Shown here piece by piece: positions 27,467 to 40,087 of a stretch of 64,000 bases of DNA. Numbering within the stretch: position 1 is the first letter of the stretch; each line of letters opens with the position of its first letter. The notes beneath the pieces are model-generated. The model did no database searches and was not told where the DNA came from. It was given only the letters and a program-made list of their open reading frames with translations. The stretch is from the NCBI GenBank assembly GCA_964006375.1, contig OZ023265.1, positions 169,028,033 through 169,092,032 of the forward strand, in the 5' to 3' direction. The position numbers were made by a program, and so were the translations under genes. Source of the DNA: Tillus elongatus. Its lineage: Eukaryota; Arthropoda; Insecta; Coleoptera; Cleridae.

Positions 27467-27674
27467 ATTATGGTGATAATACATCTAGCCTTACATACAT
27501 TGTCCCTGTATTAGGGAAGAAATGAGCCAGGGCTGACAATTTACAATATTGTTGGTTGTACACAGTCACTATTTTGTAACATTTTGTGTTATTTGAAGCT
27601 GTCGTGACAATATAGTATCTGGTTCTGCATCGAGATGGCGACCCTGTCGTACATCCCACAATGCTCTCCTAGAC

Positions 27675-28630
27675 ATTTTTTCAAGATAGGTATAGAAGGG
27701 AGCCTAAACTGTGAATGAAGAGAATACGGAAATCCACACTATATACTATTAACATCCAAACTAAAGACACCATATACAATAGAACTAATAAGAAATTATG
27801 CTACAACGCTAGTTATTCCTTGAAATCATGGAAAAAGCTAAAAAGAGAACTTCTAGGAGAAATTAAAAGCGAAATCACCTTTCTCTACATAGGAACTCCG
27901 GTCTGCTGGAGCAAGGTGTCGAAATTGCTGTAGGAATAAGTCATCTCTCTTGTGACATCTCAAAGATGCCAGGCCAAATTATTGGGAGAGGTGTTATTGT
28001 CGGGCGTAATGCAAAGGCTTCTGTGATCTCTTTAATATTCGCGCCGACCCCGACAAAGATTTGTTATTTTCACCGTGTTATGAAAACATCATCAGGTCCC
28101 TGTGATGTTCCCAGAGACCGAATTGGCTTAAATATTCGCCAGGGTGCAGACATGTCTCTGATCTTTGACAATAACACGTGTTGAACGTTTATAATAATAA
28201 TGCTCTTTATTTTTAACATCGTTCGACGAAATATAGACACTCCGTGTTTTACAACTTCGCGTTGACAAAGCTGTTTGAATTACCAAAGGAATTAAGATGT
28301 TCGTTAGCGAGTTAAAAAGATTCAAACTGCTGACTTCTGTTTGTGGTGTCGGTATTTCATTACATTTTACTGTGATTTTTTCATTACTCACATAAATCAC
28401 GTCGTAATAAGTACGTTATCGTAGGGAATTTTTATACGAATTTGAGCATTTTAACTGGATACATGTTCAGTAAATTAAACGCAAACTGGACTAAGGGGAA
28501 TAAAATTATTTAATAAAAATAACCTTTAAGAAGAGCTCTTTTATAAACTCGCGGAAAAGAGAACAACAGTTTTTTACTGATCTCATAATATTTTTACAAA
28601 TTATGTGGATTATTGAAACTAAATACATTG
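27675..28630. other. Unassigned sequence
   Basis: Short + strand ORFs at 27715-27933 and 27966-28184 and a - strand ORF at 28128-28400 have no recognisable motif. Composition is intermediate. A degraded element or anonymous DNA; I see no signal that decides. Confidence 0.35.
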
Positions 28631-28956
28631 AGGCTAGATGCATTCTCACCACAATTAGAACCGTAGACCGGTTTCGCTCTAATTAGAGCTCGTCAGTACG
28701 GCATACAAATTGTAGCGAAAATACACATATAAAGTAATACGGCCACGGTAGCCAGCCTTCCAACACTAAGTGAGTGGTAAGACACGAAGCAACGTGCCGC
28801 CACCTAGTTGCGGAACCAAGTAGTATGTTGTCACGCCAGCTCCAAATAACACAAAGTGTTAAAAAATAGAGACTGTATGCAACCAACTAACAATTTAGTA
28901 AATTGTCAGCTCCGGCCCATTTCTATCCTAATATAGAGACGAAGTATGTAAGGCTA
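28631..28956 (-). repeat. Hammerhead repeat (family HH-A), single monomer with different end points
   Basis: It starts at GGCTAGATGC (28632) and ends at AAGGCTAG (about 28949-28954), so one full unit of about 317 bp is bounded by a short repeat of GGCTAG. Relative to the 27-kb copies the unit starts at another point of the same monomer, i.e. it is circularly permuted. Confidence 0.75.
28656..28697 (-). ncRNA. Hammerhead ribozyme core (family HH-A), canonical
   Basis: On the minus strand CTGACGA (28690-28696), GCTCTAATTAGAGC (perfect five-pair stem II, AATT loop), GAAA, ACCG/CGGT stem III with a five-base loop, then TTC. The best core in the window. Stem I pairing (TAATTA on both sides, or ACC with GGT) is not obvious and needs a covariance model. 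Confidence 0.78.
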
Positions 28957-28974
28957 GGGACAAGGTACGAAGGA

Positions 28975-29183
28975 TACCCCTTATGACAGAGACCAGCGTA
29001 CCAGATTTGGGTACCATAGCTTTTTAATGTTCGGAGATATGAATATTTTTCAAAAGTAAACCCTAAATTTTCCCGGAAAACCTTATCCGATTTTCCTGGC
29101 TAACGAACTTATCCAAGTCATTTACAAAAGAGGGTACTCACCAAATTTGATCAAAATCGGCCTATCATTTTTGAGTTAACGGT

Positions 29184-29272
<89 letters not shown>

Positions 29273-29400
29273 ATATAGAAATTGAAACTTACCCCGGATA
29301 TGGGTTTTAGGGGTCCTAGTTTGCGCTCATTTGAAGACATTTTTTCAAAATTCAAAAGTTGGGATCTCCTCATTAGTACATTTTATAATTCACTAAAATT
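28975..29400 (-). repeat. TA-core repeat with (TA)n at 29189-29269
   Basis: TTTTCCCGGAAAACC and GGCTAACGAACTTATCCAAG precede a GTTAACGGTGTGATA edge and the TA tract. AAACTTACCCCGGATATGG and GGTCCTAGTTTGCGCTC follow. One complete unit. Confidence 0.85.
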
Positions 29401-30040
<640 letters not shown>

Positions 30041-30173
30041 TATATACAGGGTGGTCCAACAGTGCGCTCAAGTTCAATATATCCTTTATTATTCAATAAC
30101 AAAAAAAAATTTAGAACAATGTTTAATCTGGCAATAAAATCTTCTATCCTGTATTAACACAAAAATTTGCAGG

Positions 30174-30510
30174 ATAGACGATTTTATTGCCAGATTAAAC
30201 AATAAATTTGATTCTATAAAATTTACCTACGAATCAGAAATTAATAATAAATTACCTTTTCTAGATGTACTAGTTATCAAGAATAAAGATATTTTAGAAT
30301 TCCATGTCTATAGAAAGGAAACCACCACTACAAGTTACATTCCGAACGACTTACATCATACGTACACACAAAAAATGGCCAGTCTGAATTTTTTAGTAAA
30401 TCGGTTAATTAATTTTCCTTTAAACAAAAGTAGATATACCAAAGAATTAAATTATATTAAGAACGTGGCCGAATATAACGGATACACTGCTTGCTTGGTG
30501 AAAAAATGAA
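30174..30510 (+). pseudogene. PLE-1 reverse transcriptase C-terminal fragment
   Basis: The open frame reads FIARLNNKFDSIKFTYESE, LPFLDVLVIK, FHVYRKETTTTSYIPND and KMASLNFLVNRLINFPL, the segment after the catalytic YxDD in Penelope-type RTs (FTxExE...LPFLD, then YRKxTxTxxYI). The catalytic motif itself is upstream of the truncation. The frame ends at a TGA near 30506. The following 170 bases still encode an FVCLPFEP-like linker, but with stops. Confidence 0.8.
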
Positions 30511-30686
30511 TCAACAAACAGAAAACAAAGAAAATGTCGACGGAATCAACAACGTTTAAAAGAGAGAAATCCGAAATAAACTTTGTTTGCCTACCATTTG
30601 AACCTTGAATCACGAGGGGTCTAGATAGCATTTTTTAAAAAGTCATCTTGCAGCTAACATTTTCGACAAAAAATACCTGAAAGAAC

Positions 30687-31052
30687 TTGCTAGGTAACCC
30701 AAAAGACAAGGATAACACGGACAAAATGTCGGGAATTTATGAAATAAGTTGTATAGATTGTAATCTTAAGTACGTCGGACATACAAAAAGATCGATTGGA
30801 GTTAGATTCAAAGAACACTTAGCCCAATTACGTTACGACACTATAGATAGATCTACTGTCGCCAGACATATTTGGGATAATAATCATCACGTTAATGAAG
30901 ATAATCTGAAATTAATAAAAAATGTTAGACAACCAGGACAGCTAAACTCCTTTAAAAGTATACATATTGCGAAATATAGTTACAACAAAAATTTTATGAA
31001 CGTGGCACCACCGCCGATTACGAGTCAATTGATCGATTGCTTCGTTAAATAA
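30687..31052 (+). pseudogene. PLE-1 GIY-YIG endonuclease domain
   Basis: A 121-codon frame begins LLGNPKDKDNT and then SGIYEISCIDCNLKYVGHTK. The GIY and KYVGHTK elements correspond to GIY and YIGQT of GIY-YIG nucleases, followed by GVRFKEHLAQL (arginine and histidine positions), TVARHIWDNNH and a C-terminal tail. Two cysteines (ISCIDC) before the YVG motif are typical of Penelope endonucleases. The ORF start is set by a frame break, not by a true start codon, since in intact elements this is the C-terminal half of a fused RT-endonuclease protein. In intact relatives it nicks DNA for target-primed reverse transcription. Confidence 0.82.
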
Positions 31053-31329
31053 AAATTCCCACGTTTTTAACACGACCTAGAGATAACATAATAATACAGA
31101 TAGTCCCGACAAAGCAAACTATGTTATTTTAGGTGTCGTTGAACGTTCACAAAATTACTAGAGATGGACACATTTTAGATAAGTTAGTAGGGACAATGTA
31201 GACCTCGTCCCGCGATAAAAATACAATACACTGCAGAATTTGCCTACGTTTATTTTCCCATCTCAGTTCGGTCCCTTTACCTAAGATCCGGTATATAAGG
31301 TGATGTTAGTTTTTTAAAATAGTTAGAAT

Positions 31330-31390
31330 TTTTCATCCTCTGATGACGCTAACGTGATTAGTGAATCGATCGTCAGGTCTTTTTTAAAAT
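31330..31390 (+). ncRNA. Hammerhead-like motif (family HH-B) downstream of the PLE-1 ORF
   Basis: CATCCT is followed directly by CTGATGA (31340-31346), CGCTAAC/ATTAGT stem II, GAATC where the core needs GAAAC, GATCGTC (31372-31374 as cleavage triplet) and AGG, which can pair with CCT as the base of stem I. One core base differs (A to T). It lies about 290 bp after the endonuclease stop on the same strand, the position expected for a hammerhead in a Penelope terminal repeat. Confidence 0.6.
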
Positions 31391-31599
31391 GTGTTGTGGT
31401 GATTTGGGTTTCTCCAAGTGTACTTGTAGGTACTAACGTTAGTTAAAAACTAAAATTATTTTTGCAATACAGGATGTTGCATAAGTTAGATATAACCCAA
31501 ACTTCACTTTTTTGAAATGGTACACCCTGCATATTGTTTCATTTTTGAATTCCTCTTATTTTGCCTATTCATCCGATGTATAGTTGTTGGGGTCTAGAG

Positions 31600-32990
31600 A
31601 TACTGTATACAGACTTGGAGAATACTTCTCTGGCTTCACTGTTGGTTTTTAGTGGTGAAGGACGTAGCCAGCGCGTGAGCTAACTGGAGCAAGTGGCCCT
31701 TCGATTCATGTCACCCTTTTTCACAAAAGCTGTCAGCCTATCATTCTATCATACATCGTGCATTTTCAATACCTATGTCACAAAACAATTTTGAATAAGA
31801 AATTTCAATAATTAAGCAAACAGCATTTAATAATGGCTACTCTGTTAAAATAATAGATAAAATGATAGAGAGAAAAGAATACAAATTAGCGATTAATTTA
31901 ATTTATCCAAATATTAGAGACAAAGAAGACAACAGATACGTTTCGATAACTTATTTTGGAACCATTTCAGAAAACATTTCAAAAATTTTAAACACTTGTA
32001 CAAATACAAAGGTAGCTTTTAAATCTTACAACACGACGCGTGATTTGTTATTTAACGCGAAAGAAAAATCTTGTTTCTTGACAAAAGCTGGAGTTTATAA
32101 ATTAGCTTGTACACATTGTAACGCAATCTACATAGGTCAAACTTCTATAAATTTTAACACCAGATACAAAGAACATATTTCTGCATTTAGAAATAACCAC
32201 GCTGACAAATCTACATTTGCAAAACATATTATTGATACCGAACATAGACCTACAATAAATAACCGCATACAACCACCACATTTTTATAATGACAAACGTA
32301 AACTAGACTTTTTTGAAGCTTTAGAAGTCAAAAGGCACACACACGACAATAACTCCCTTGTTTTAAACGAGCAAACTGATTTAATGAATTCTTCTTTCTT
32401 GGATATTCTTCTTTCTAAGTAAATATGTCAAAGATAATAAATTTAACTATTATTTCAAAAAAGTTGTAATAAAATAATGAGTTGATGTATGTCGATATTT
32501 TCTTTGTATAGAGACTACTTTTATACTGTTATTGTTTAGTTATTTTATTGTTGTAACTGTTATCATAGTTATTATAGGCTAGTTCTAGTTTTTATGTTAA
32601 ATATTGACATACATCACATAGACATTTTGAAAACCTCATCTGCCATCTGTGTTTCATTTTATTTAAAATTTGATAATTTTTTTTTGATCAAAACATCATA
32701 TCATAACATAGCAACAGATATTTATTTGTAGTTGTCATGATTTCGTACTAATTCAATTTTAATCTGTCTGAAAATGCTGTCAAGCAGCGAAACTATAGTC
32801 ACAGAAGCATTGAAGAACGTCCTAGAACTTCCAGAATTCGAAGGGCCACTTGCTCTAGTTAGCTCACGCGCTGGCTACGTCCTTCACCACTAAAAACCAA
32901 CAGTGAAGCCAGAGAAGTATTCTCCAAGTCTGTATGCAGTATGGACAAGTTTCACCAAGTAAGGGCAACAACAATCAATGAATTCTAGAG
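31600..32990 (+). mobile_element. PLE-2: Penelope-like element with inverted pLTR ends
   Basis: A segment of about 100 bp at 31601-31705 (AGACTTGGAG, TTCACTGTTGG, GACGTAGCCAGCGCGTGAGC) is the reverse complement of 32840-32945. The ORF for the RT tail and GIY-YIG endonuclease lies between, then a terminal region (32423-32990) with TGTTATTGTTTAGTTATTTT and AACATAGCAACAGATATTTA. Inverted partial pLTRs at the 5' end are a known habit of Penelope-like elements. The same terminal region occurs as an inverted pair at 42.0-48.1 kb. Confidence 0.82.
31799..32422 (+). pseudogene. PLE-2 RT tail and GIY-YIG endonuclease
   Basis: The frame is open from 31799, upstream of the first ATG at 31862, reading IIKQTAFNNGYSVKIIDKMI, the linker at the end of Penelope RTs. 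It then gives YFGTISENISKIL, the endonuclease motif GVYKLACTHCNAIYIGQTS, FNTRYKEHISAFR, STFAKHIIDTEH, and FFEALEVKRH (the glutamate-containing helix of the fold). GIY appears as GVY, and YIG is intact. The 208-codon stretch has no internal stop, so the domain itself could still fold, but the reverse transcriptase is missing and the element is not autonomous. Stop TAA at 32420. Confidence 0.85.
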
Positions 32991-33047
32991 ATACTGTTTA
33001 ATTACGAAATACGTGGAAAAGTTCATTACTTCTTACACATATTAAAT

Positions 33048-33408
33048 GCGTGTGTGTGTGCTTTGTTTCTTTAACGTCGGCCTATTTTCGCGACTATGGC
33101 CAATCACCGACGCCAGGGAGCAGTTTCACCTCACTATCCTGGAAATTTTGCCGAACTCCTGTCTTTCTGTAGGGATGATAGGGATCTTTAACGTGACCAA
33201 CATCGCATTGACACGGGACCGGCGGCTTTACGCCCCCTCCGAAGGGCGGAAGTGCAGACATTCAACTTGCTCAAATACAATGCCAGAACCTCGGTTGATG
33301 TTAATGTTACAGTTTGTACTGAAAAAGTGAAAGGAGTAACCTGGGATCGAGCCCAGTACCCTTCGGTTCAGAGGTACACATTCTTACCCCTGAACCACCG
33401 AGGTTCTT
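33048..33408 (-). mobile_element. tRNA-derived SINE, copy 2
   Basis: Full-length copy in reverse orientation. The (GT)n at 33049-33060 is the tail, and ACCACCGAGGTTC at the right end is the head. The B-box on the minus strand reads GGGCTCGATCCC. ACATATTAAAT flanks both ends (33037-33047 and 33409-33419), giving an 11-bp target duplication with a 2-bp indel just outside it. The conserved central words match copy 1. Confidence 0.88.
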
Positions 33409-33419
33409 ACATATTAAAT

Positions 33420-34249
33420 ACTTTCTAATATTTAATATATCTTATACAACCTAAGCTGGGGTCATTAGGAAAACAGCTGATATATTTCATGATGCGATAA
33501 TTTCGACACCATTCATCTATCAAGGTTAAAACATCAAGCAGGTCACGAAGAACCATACCCTCCTACCTCCTAGCCTTCGTCCTTTCTGGTGCAGCTCATG
33601 TAGATGTTTTACAGATTTGTGCAGTCTTTCATACAAGATTGATTACCTCATTTGATAGTCTTTCTAGGCTTTTTATTCTAGAGCAACACAAAACATTAAA
33701 CAGTCTGAAATGAATAATGACTCGATTAAACAGTTAATGTTCTGATTCGGTGTAGGAAAATAGTCATTTATTAGCATCAAATGAAAGGAACACGTTCTTT
33801 CTCTTTTACGTCTGCACACTTAAAGACACTAAGGATGGTAGCTATTAATCTCGTCAAAACGGATACTCGTAGCTTCGTGTGATATTATAGCTTCTGCAAT
33901 ATTTCAAATAAGGAGCGGTAAAAATTAAAGTGTGGTTCAAATAACGCAAAATACTTTCTAAATCGAGCAAAGTTGTAGAGGATGTGTCTAAAATGATACG
34001 TGATGTGCTCATGAGCCAATTTTTTCTATACACATTCGCTCAAAAAGTGCTTTCTACGAAAAAATCCACACAGAAATGTGCTCAAAAAATTGTGTACGAA
34101 AATACATTAAAAATTATTATTTTTTTACGAAAATTCACACTTCTACTAAAATTTGTTGAAATGATTTTACGTGAAAGTTCGAAATACATTCTTCAAAAAT
34201 ATTTCCCTGAATATTTATTTTCCACCAACATTTAAACATTATTGTTCAC
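33420..34249. other. Unassigned AT-rich sequence
   Basis: A Lys-rich ORF at 33984-34235 carries imperfect internal repetition and no known motif. Otherwise nothing recognisable. Confidence 0.35.
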
Positions 34250-34535
34250 GCACAGAGCAGTTTCATCTCACTATCCTGGAAATTTTGCCGAATCCCTGCC
34301 TTTTTGTATGGAAGGTAGGGATCTTCAACGTGTCCAATATCACATGGGCACATGGCTTTACGCCCCCTCCAAAGGGCGGAACGTGCAGACACCAAAATTA
34401 CCCCAATACAATGCCACAACCTCGGTTGATGTTAATTTTACAGTATGTACTGAAAAAGTGAATGGGAATCGAACTCGGTTCACTTCTGTTCAGAGACACA
34501 AGTTTTTACCAGTGGACCACCGAGGCTCTCCGTTT
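34250..34535 (-). mobile_element. tRNA-derived SINE, copy 3 (tail lost)
   Basis: Reverse orientation. The B-box on the minus strand is GAGTTCGATTCCC, the closest to consensus of the three copies. The central CGTTCCGCCCTTTGGAGGGG is conserved. The copy stops at about 34252 within the central domain end, without the (AC)n tail, and no target duplication is visible. Confidence 0.85.
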
Positions 34536-34639
34536 CTGTTTTCAACCTTCTAGTTTTTCATAGTTTAGCTTCGGCACCTGACAAAGCGTCAAAGTAGATG
34601 CAAAATATGGAGCGTATTTTAGCAAAGAACTTACATGAT

Positions 34640-36516
<1,877 letters not shown>

Positions 36517-37590
36517 TTTTTTTTTTTTGGAGTTCGATGGCTGCCAATGACATTCTGAGTTTTGGTAACAAACAGTACAATCAATACTCCTTGTAGTCCA
36601 TATATAGCGTTTTGGTAACTAACGAGTACGACCATTATTTCCTCCCAAATATATATAGATATAAAAACACAGATCTCCCCCTTGGCAATTTTTTCTACAA
36701 AAATTCGCCAAAAAAGTATTATTTCTTAAAACTGTAACATCTTGTAGCTCAAAAGTTAACACGTTTAGGTCATACATTTATATGAGATTTATTTTCTTAA
36801 AATGACTTGAGTTGTGACCCACTAAATTTTGTTGCATCATTTTAAAAACAGTCTGTATAGGTTACCTATAAATCTCCATATGCCGTAGGATACACGTAGA
36901 CATGACACAAGTGATATAACATCATGCACAAAGAGTTTTGTAACAAGTTGTTACCCTATACTTTAATAGAAGAACGTGAACTGACAATTTTTCACTGTGA
37001 TAGAAATGAATGGTGGCACTGCATCGCGTTGAAGGAAAGAATTGTGGTGTGGTGTCAGCAACCATGTGCATTTTATTACCAGACGTCTCGTGGCAGGGAC
37101 AAACTGAACGGGTTCTGGAATTTTTCCAACACACTGGAGTAATATTTACTGCACTGTTTCTTTTCAGATAAATTCAAGTAAAAGTGCGCTTTTGATACTC
37201 TTGCTGAAATTGCAATCTGAACCATGGCTTTCAGGAGTAAGTCGCTGAAAAGATTAAATATCTTACATGTCTATAATGTCTAAAGCCGGCTAAAGACTCT
37301 GAGATTGGAGCCGCTTTAAGTTGAATGCATGTAAATTATAGATGAGGGTTGTTTTCTTGTTCTCTCGCTATAATACTGTCACATACTGGAGCTGATTTAC
37401 AACATTAGAGTATAATTAGAAGAAAACGTGACCTGACCTGTTCCTGAGTAACAACTTTAGAATTAAATTAATATGAAAAGCTCTCTACTTGTGTTACACG
37501 GTTTTATTTATTACACGCTGTATCATTGGAACTTTTCAGCGCTTTCTTAAAGCAATTTCATCACTATTACGTGGAATTGAGGTGGCATAA
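36517..37590. other. Unassigned sequence
   Basis: A 72-codon ORF at 36924-37142 (+) and an overlapping antisense ORF have no recognisable motif. A poly-A/poly-T-rich patch lies at 36430-36530. I see no element ends. Confidence 0.35.
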
Positions 37591-37593
37591 GTA

Positions 37594-37740
37594 CGAGGGT
37601 CGATCAATAAATACTCATGTTAGATTTTTTTTATATAACATTTCATTAGCAATTAGAATAAACAATGTTCTATGAGCTAATCTGATGACGGTTGTCAGGG
37701 CGGAGTCACACCCAATGGTGCTAAGCGTTTTATAGGTAGG
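37594..37740 (+). repeat. Possible mariner terminal fragment
   Basis: GTACGAGGGTCGATCAATAA resembles the terminal inverted repeat of mariner-family elements. No transposase or matching opposite end is seen before LINE-C begins. Confidence 0.35.
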
Positions 37741-37751
37741 TAGTGGAACTG

Positions 37752-38059
37752 TTATGACTTCACTAGATCTTTTGGCCATTTTTCCTTTAGTCTTCTTTGG
37801 ACGATATCTTCTGTGAGGGCCCTAGCTGTGCTATTTTGATGAACATGTAGCTTCGCTAGGTGTTTGGTAGCGGTCTTAGGGATTTCATCGTACACCCATG
37901 GTATCTTCAAATCTGATTGTAAAGTGTGGTTGGTAACATACCGTGGAGCATCTGTTATAATTCTTAAAGTTTCCAATTGGAATCGTATTATGTCTATGTT
38001 CGACTTACTGAAGCATCCCCACAGTTGTGTTCCGTACATCCAAACAGATTTGATTACTG

Positions 38060-38140
<81 letters not shown>

Positions 38141-38585
38141 AATTTGTTTTGTAGATCTAATGGTGACTTTCTACCTCTTAACCAATAGAGTTTTCTAACT
38201 TTTATAATTTCAACTCTGCTTTCTTCTTCAATATATGTGTTTTCCAAGTTAGTTTTTTATCAAGATGTAGGCCCAAGTATTTAGCTTCATCAGCCTGCGG
38301 TATTTGTTTACTATTAATATGTACTGGAGGACACTCACTTCGTTTGAGAGTAAAATTGGGTTGTACACATTTGGACTCACCTACTTTGATTCTCTGTTTT
38401 TCAAGCCAATCTTCTACCAGGTTTAGATGCCCTTGCAAGATTTCTGATGCCATTTGTGGGTTTTCCTGTGCTGCAATTAATACAGTGTCGTCTGCAGAAG
38501 TTCCCGTCGTTGACTCGATTGTTGTTGGTAGATCTAAAGTGTACAGTAAAAATAAGATCGGACCCAGTACACTTCCTTGGGGCAC
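37752..38585 (-). pseudogene. LINE-C RT palm and C-terminal region
   Basis: The minus-strand frame 38585-38202 begins PQGSVLGPILFLLYTLDLP, then TSADDTVLI (TFADDT in active relatives; the DD pair is intact, the preceding Phe changed to Ser), HLNLVEDWLEKQRIKVGESK and [17 protein letters not shown]. Next comes [19 protein letters not shown], where the frame enters the TA tract. The last frame, 38039-37752, reads [37 protein letters not shown] and ends PKDLVKS. Confidence 0.82.
38060..38136. repeat. (TA)n tract inside LINE-C RT
   Basis: A pure TA run of about 77 bp replacing the codons expected between LQNKL and the KPIW-like segment. No TA-core family sequence flanks it. Confidence 0.9.
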
Positions 38586-38935
38586 TCCAGATTTAATGGG
38601 ATTAATTCTCGACAGTTCTGCTCCATACTTAACCTGGAAGCTACGGTTTTTAGGTAGGATTTGAAAAGCAGATAGTAGTGGTAAGGCGGCAGTTTCTTAA
38701 TTTAATATAGCAGACCTTCATGCCATACCTTATCGAAAGATTAACTTATATCAAGAAACACTGCTGAACAGTATTGTCCTCTTTCCATTTCCTCTTGAAT
38801 TTTGTGAACCAGTCTGTGACGCTGCTGGATTATTGAGTGATTATAACTGAACCCATATTGGTGATGGGGTAACCATGTATCAAGTAACTTGTCATGCATC
38901 CTTTTTAGAATAAATTTTTCAAATATGGTTAAAAG

Positions 38936-39475
38936 CTAATTTATTGGCCTATACGACTTGACATCATTGACTGCTTTTCCTTGCTTTAAAACCATTCTTA
39001 TTTGAGCAAACTTTAGTTGGTCTGGCCAATGTGTCAACCTTAATATTGAGTCAAAGAGTACTGTCCGATACTTTATGCCTGTCCCAGGAAGCTGTTTGAG
39101 TATTTTTCCCGTTATCATGTCACATCCAGGATATTTCCTGATGTTAAGGCCAAGTATTTCTTCTGTTACTTCAACCACTCTAAATTCTTTAATTGGTAGT
39201 GACATGTGGCATGGCACTTCTAGAAAGTCTTGTACTACTTGATTTGGAGTATTTGCAAGGTGTGGAGTGAAGACGGACTCAAGTTGTTTAGCAAATAACT
39301 CTGTCTTTTCTATATTTGATCTTGCCCAGGTACCATCTCGTTTTTTAAATGGTGGAACAGATTGCACATTGTGTATTTGTTTGACACATTTTGCAGCTTT
39401 CAACAAAGTGTGTTCTTTGTAGGACAAATTATCCAAACAAAACTTAAACCATTCATTTTTGTTCTTGTTTAACAT
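38936..39475 (-). pseudogene. LINE-C RT N-terminal half
   Basis: A 179-codon open frame containing FKKRDGTWARSNIEKTELFA, VFTPHLANTPN, EEILGLNIRKYPGCDMITGK (KSPGxDxITGK in relatives), LTHWPDQLKFAQIRMVLKQG (WPxxWKxAxxxxIxKPGK) and VKSYRPIN. These are the pre-palm blocks of a Jockey RT. Several conserved residues are changed (PGCD, VLKQG), consistent with decay. Confidence 0.82.
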
Positions 39476-39657
39476 TTTCTTTAATTAGTTGGCCATCCTA
39501 TTAAAAGCAGTCTTATCAGAAGGCAGTCTGGTACAGTGACATATTTTTCTACGCCTTCTTTCACAAGTTCCATGATTTTTTTTGAATGTTTTGAGTGGAG
39601 CGAGATTTCTGCTCTACGTTTGGTGTTGCTTGCCATGAGGTAGCTTGTACAGTAGTT

Positions 39658-39991
39658 TTAAATTGTTCGTAAAATCGTCAAACTCCTCGCCTGTTTTGTT
39701 GTTGTTGTTGTTGTTTTGTTGTTACTAGTTTGCAAGTTCAGTTTTTCACTTATGAGGTTTTTGAAAAGCTTCCAGTTGGTGTGCTTATTAAATAATGACA
39801 GCGTTGGAGTTTTGTTGATAATGGTTTTACTCGCAGTCAATAAGACAGGTGTATGATCTGACGACAAAACACGGCTCTGTGTCAAGGTAGTTAGCTGCCG
39901 CGCCGTTTACTATAAAATAATCCAGCAGATTTGGTATTTTGTTTTGTTTTGATCTGCTGGTCAGTATGTTGGTTCACAAGTGGTGAGGCAG

Positions 39992-40087
<96 letters not shown>

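Larger units (their letters stand above)
26930..27674. repeat. Hammerhead repeats (family HH-A), two over-length copies head to head
   Basis: The minus-oriented copy spans 26930 to about 27310. Its first about 65 bases (CCTATAAAGTAATACG through CAGGGTGGCC) recur at 27243, 313 bp further on. The plus-oriented copy spans about 27311-27674. Its first about 54 bases (CTGGTTCCGC through CACAATG) recur at about 27620, 310 bp further on. Each copy is therefore one monomer plus part of a second, head to tail, and the two copies are inverted relative to each other. Each carries one ribozyme core. Confidence 0.85.
30044..31435 (+). mobile_element. PLE-1: 5'-truncated Penelope-like element
   Basis: A reverse transcriptase C-terminal piece is followed by a linker, a GIY-YIG endonuclease ORF, and a terminal segment with a hammerhead-like motif and TCCAAGTGTACTT. 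The 5' end begins with a 31-bp fold-back (30121-30151 against 30170-30200, one mismatch). A TACAGGGTGGTCC stretch at 30045 to its left looks like an unrelated mariner/Tc1 end. No complete RT is present. Solo terminal fragments of the same family lie at 12.2, 17.9 and 20.2 kb. Confidence 0.8.

Noticed and set aside
31440..31560. Small MITE with ACAGGATGTTGC and ACCCTGCATATT ends
   Set aside because: Ends are only weakly inverted and too close together, and no second copy is seen in the window.
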